A stretch of DNA of 64,000 nt, taken from positions 186,001-250,000 of the forward strand of contig NZ_JAUETR010000003.1 of assembly GCF_032484785.1 (NCBI RefSeq), given 5' to 3'. Both the position numbers and the translations under genes were made by a program. Below are positions 62,490 through 64,000 of the stretch, piece by piece. The number at the start of each line of letters is the position of its first letter. Position 1 is the stretch's first letter. Origin of the DNA: Bradyrhizobium sp. SZCCHNS1050. Its GTDB lineage: Bacteria > Pseudomonadota > Alphaproteobacteria > Rhizobiales > Xanthobacteraceae. The notes beneath the pieces are model-generated. The model was not told the origin of the DNA. It was given only the letters and a program-made list of their open reading frames with translations, and made no database searches.

Positions 62490-63182
62490 ATGGATGCATT
62501 GAAGCGGCAGGCAGCGGCGCGTGCGCTGGAGGAGGTCGAGAGCGGCATGAAGCTCGGTCTCGGCACCGGATCGACTGCCAAGCATTTCGTCGATCTGCTC
62601 GGAGAAAAGGTGCGCGCCGGCCTCAAGATCGTGGGCGTGCCGACCTCGGAGGCGACAAGGGCGCAGGCGCAAGCGTGCGGCGTGCCGCTGACCACGCTCG
62701 ATGAGATCGACCGGCTCGACATCACCATCGACGGCGCAGACGAGATCAATCCGGCGCTCGACCTGATCAAGGGCGGCGGCGGCGCGCTGCTGCGCGAGAA
62801 GATCGTCGCCAGCGCTTCGGATCGCATGATCGTGATCGCCGACGACAGTAAATGGGTGGCGCAACTCGGCCGCTACCCGCTGCCGGTCGAGGTGGTTCCG
62901 TTCGGCCTCGCCGCGACTCAGCGCGAGATGAGTGACGCCTTCGCCACGGCCGGCGTGTCCGGGCCGATGAGCCTGCGCAAGTCCGCAGACGGCCACGTTT
63001 TCGTCACCGATAGCGGCCACTGGATTATCGACGTCCGCCTTGGGGAGATCATGGATCCCCCGCGCCTGGCGGGTCTTTTGAGCGCAATTCCGGGCGTGGT
63101 CGAGCATGGGCTGTTCATCGGCCTCGGCAGCACGGCGATCCTGGCAGGCGCACAGGGAATTCGCGTTATCCAGCGGCCCTGA
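62490..63182 (+). CDS. rpiA: Ribose-5-phosphate isomerase A
   Basis: Interconverts ribose-5-phosphate and ribulose-5-phosphate in the pentose phosphate and Calvin cycles. In 230 residues: [16 protein letters not shown] (23-38) binds phosphate, DGADEINP (82-89) and [11 protein letters not shown] (94-104, with the catalytic Glu) match RpiA, and [10 protein letters not shown] near 177 is conserved. The ATG at 62490 has a weak ribosome site. Start of a rightward run with the DUF2059 gene and gor. Confidence 0.93.
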   Translation: MDALKRQAAARALEEVESGMKLGLGTGSTAKHFVDLLGEKVRAGLKIVGVPTSEATRAQAQACGVPLTTLDEIDRLDITIDGADEINPALDLIKGGGGALLREKIVASASDRMIVIADDSKWVAQLGRYPLPVEVVPFGLAATQREMSDAFATAGVSGPMSLRKSADGHVFVTDSGHWIIDVRLGEIMDPPRLAGLLSAIPGVVEHGLFIGLGSTAILAGAQGIRVIQRP

Positions 63183-63230
63183 GCGCGGCACGAGGCTGCG
63201 CTCATGGCGGCAACTCACAGGAGACTTGGA

Positions 63231-63752
63231 ATGAAGAGCGTGTTCAGAATCTTGCCGGCCGCCGGAATCGTGCTGGCCTTGGCCTCGGCAAGCCCGGTTG
63301 CGGCGCAGGGCCAGGCACCTGCGCTGAAGCCGGCCTCGCCCGCCTGCATGGCCGGCGCGCGCGAGATTCTGGGGATGAAGAACGCGGCTGCGATGTACGC
63401 CAATGCCGTCCCCGGCATCGTGCAGCAGACCAAGCAGGCGCTGCTGCAGTCCAATCTCAACTACCAGAAGGACCTCGACGAGGTCGCCGTGGTGGTCGCG
63501 CAGACCTACGCCGGCAAGGAGAAGGAGATCGGCGAGAAGATGGCGCAGATCTACTGCAACGAGTTCTCCGACCAGGAGATCGCCAACCTCGTCGCCTTCT
63601 ACAAGTCTGCCATCGGCCAGAAGCTGCTTGCGGCGGAGCCGAAGGCGATCCAGATGAGCATGCAGGCGATGAACCTGTGGGCGGCGGAATTTTCCGACAC
63701 TGTCACCGCGCAGTTCCGCGCCGAGATGCGCAAACGCAACAAGCCGATCTGA
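63231..63752 (+). CDS. DUF2059 domain exported protein
   Basis: A 173-residue protein with a signal peptide (1-25, ending VAAQ) and a helical DUF2059 domain: EILGMKNAAAMYANAVPGIV and the typical FSDQEIANLVAFYKSAIGQK (about 118-137). Periplasmic, function unknown. AGGAG precedes the ATG. It stands between rpiA and gor, 48 bp after the first and 33 bp before the second, the order common in Bradyrhizobium. Confidence 0.9.
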   Translation: MKSVFRILPAAGIVLALASASPVAAQGQAPALKPASPACMAGAREILGMKNAAAMYANAVPGIVQQTKQALLQSNLNYQKDLDEVAVVVAQTYAGKEKEIGEKMAQIYCNEFSDQEIANLVAFYKSAIGQKLLAAEPKAIQMSMQAMNLWAAEFSDTVTAQFRAEMRKRNKPI

Positions 63753-63785
63753 GGCTTGCGGCCGAAAGGCCAGGTCGGGGGAGAG

Positions 63786-64000
63786 ATGGCTGAATTCGAC
63801 GTCGACCTGTTCGTGATCGGTGGCGGCTCGGGCGGCGTGCGCGCCGCCCGCATCGCGAGCGGCTATGGCGCCCGCGTGATGGTCGCCGAGGAATATCGCA
63901 TGGGCGGCACCTGCGTGATCCGCGGCTGTGTCCCTAAGAAGCTGTTCGTGATCGGCTCGCATGTCCGTCAGGAGATCGCCGATGCCGCCGGCTTCGGCTG
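63786..64000 (+). CDS. gor: Glutathione-disulfide reductase (N-terminal part)
   Basis: NADPH-dependent reduction of glutathione disulfide. The 71 residues visible begin [20 protein letters not shown] (FAD-binding GxGxxG) and contain the redox pair [13 protein letters not shown] (C44 and C49). The start has GGGGGAGAG directly upstream. The gene runs off the right edge of the window. Glutathione reductase rather than other family members is indicated by the [16 protein letters not shown] stretch. Confidence 0.9.
   Translation, partial: MAEFDVDLFVIGGGSGGVRAARIASGYGARVMVAEEYRMGGTCVIRGCVPKKLFVIGSHVRQEIADAAGFG

Overview
This window reads as chromosome of a high-GC alphaproteobacterium, most likely Bradyrhizobium or a close Nitrobacteraceae relative. 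The pointers are the protein families (DUF1236, DUF2059, DUF1326/DUF2182, BKACE, TRAP and tripartite tricarboxylate transporters), an EcfG-type promoter and a Zur-like palindrome. No rRNA, tRNA, CRISPR array or replication origin was recognised. Genus assignment is inference.

Region 1 (1-12.8 kb) is a transport and catabolism cluster built around a divergent IclR regulator. A leftward operon encodes a cyclase-family metal hydrolase, a cupin, an SDR, a 3-hydroxyacyl dehydrogenase, a beta-keto acid cleavage enzyme (BKACE), a PhlG-like C-C hydrolase and a LivK/LivH ABC uptake system. Rightwards, the regulator is followed by a TRAP transporter, a D-2-hydroxyacid dehydrogenase and an M24 pita-bread protein that seems to have lost its metal ligands. 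The pathway is not one I recognise as described. A short accessory insert (12.8-14.3 kb) holds an XRE regulator divergent from an unknown protein, with a palindrome between them.

Region 2 (14.3-22.3 kb) is a second catabolic unit: D-2-hydroxyacid dehydrogenase, tctA/tctB, a second IclR regulator, tctC, a PaaG-like enoyl-CoA hydratase and an NDP-forming acyl-CoA synthetase. Three perfect copies of TTCCA-N5-TGGAA lie in its three intergenic regions, a probable IclR regulon.

Region 3 (22.3-36.5 kb) is a decaying genomic island ending at a frameshifted tyrosine integrase beside dusA, a known integration site. It carries an IS256-family element and at least ten gene fossils: recombinase tail, AI-2E transporter, transglutaminase-like protein, DUF3883, universal stress protein, HPF/cold-shock fusion, PRPP synthetase, ECF sigma, pstS and VIT transporter. 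Intact survivors include DUF1236, PEBP, alpha/beta hydrolase, DUF2267, a cold-shock protein and several small unknown proteins. The theme is stress physiology.

Region 4 (36.5-64 kb) is ordinary core genome: dusA, an aspartic protease, DUF1289, a membrane histidine kinase, a TonB receptor with PepSY partner behind a 30-bp palindrome, a 3-hydroxyisobutyrate dehydrogenase homologue, Mrp/ApbC, two tandem Tat-secreted TRAP binding proteins converging on one TRAP permease pair, a CDF metal exporter, a DUF2235 membrane hydrolase, DUF1326/DUF2182, moaA, gph, rpiA and the start of gor.
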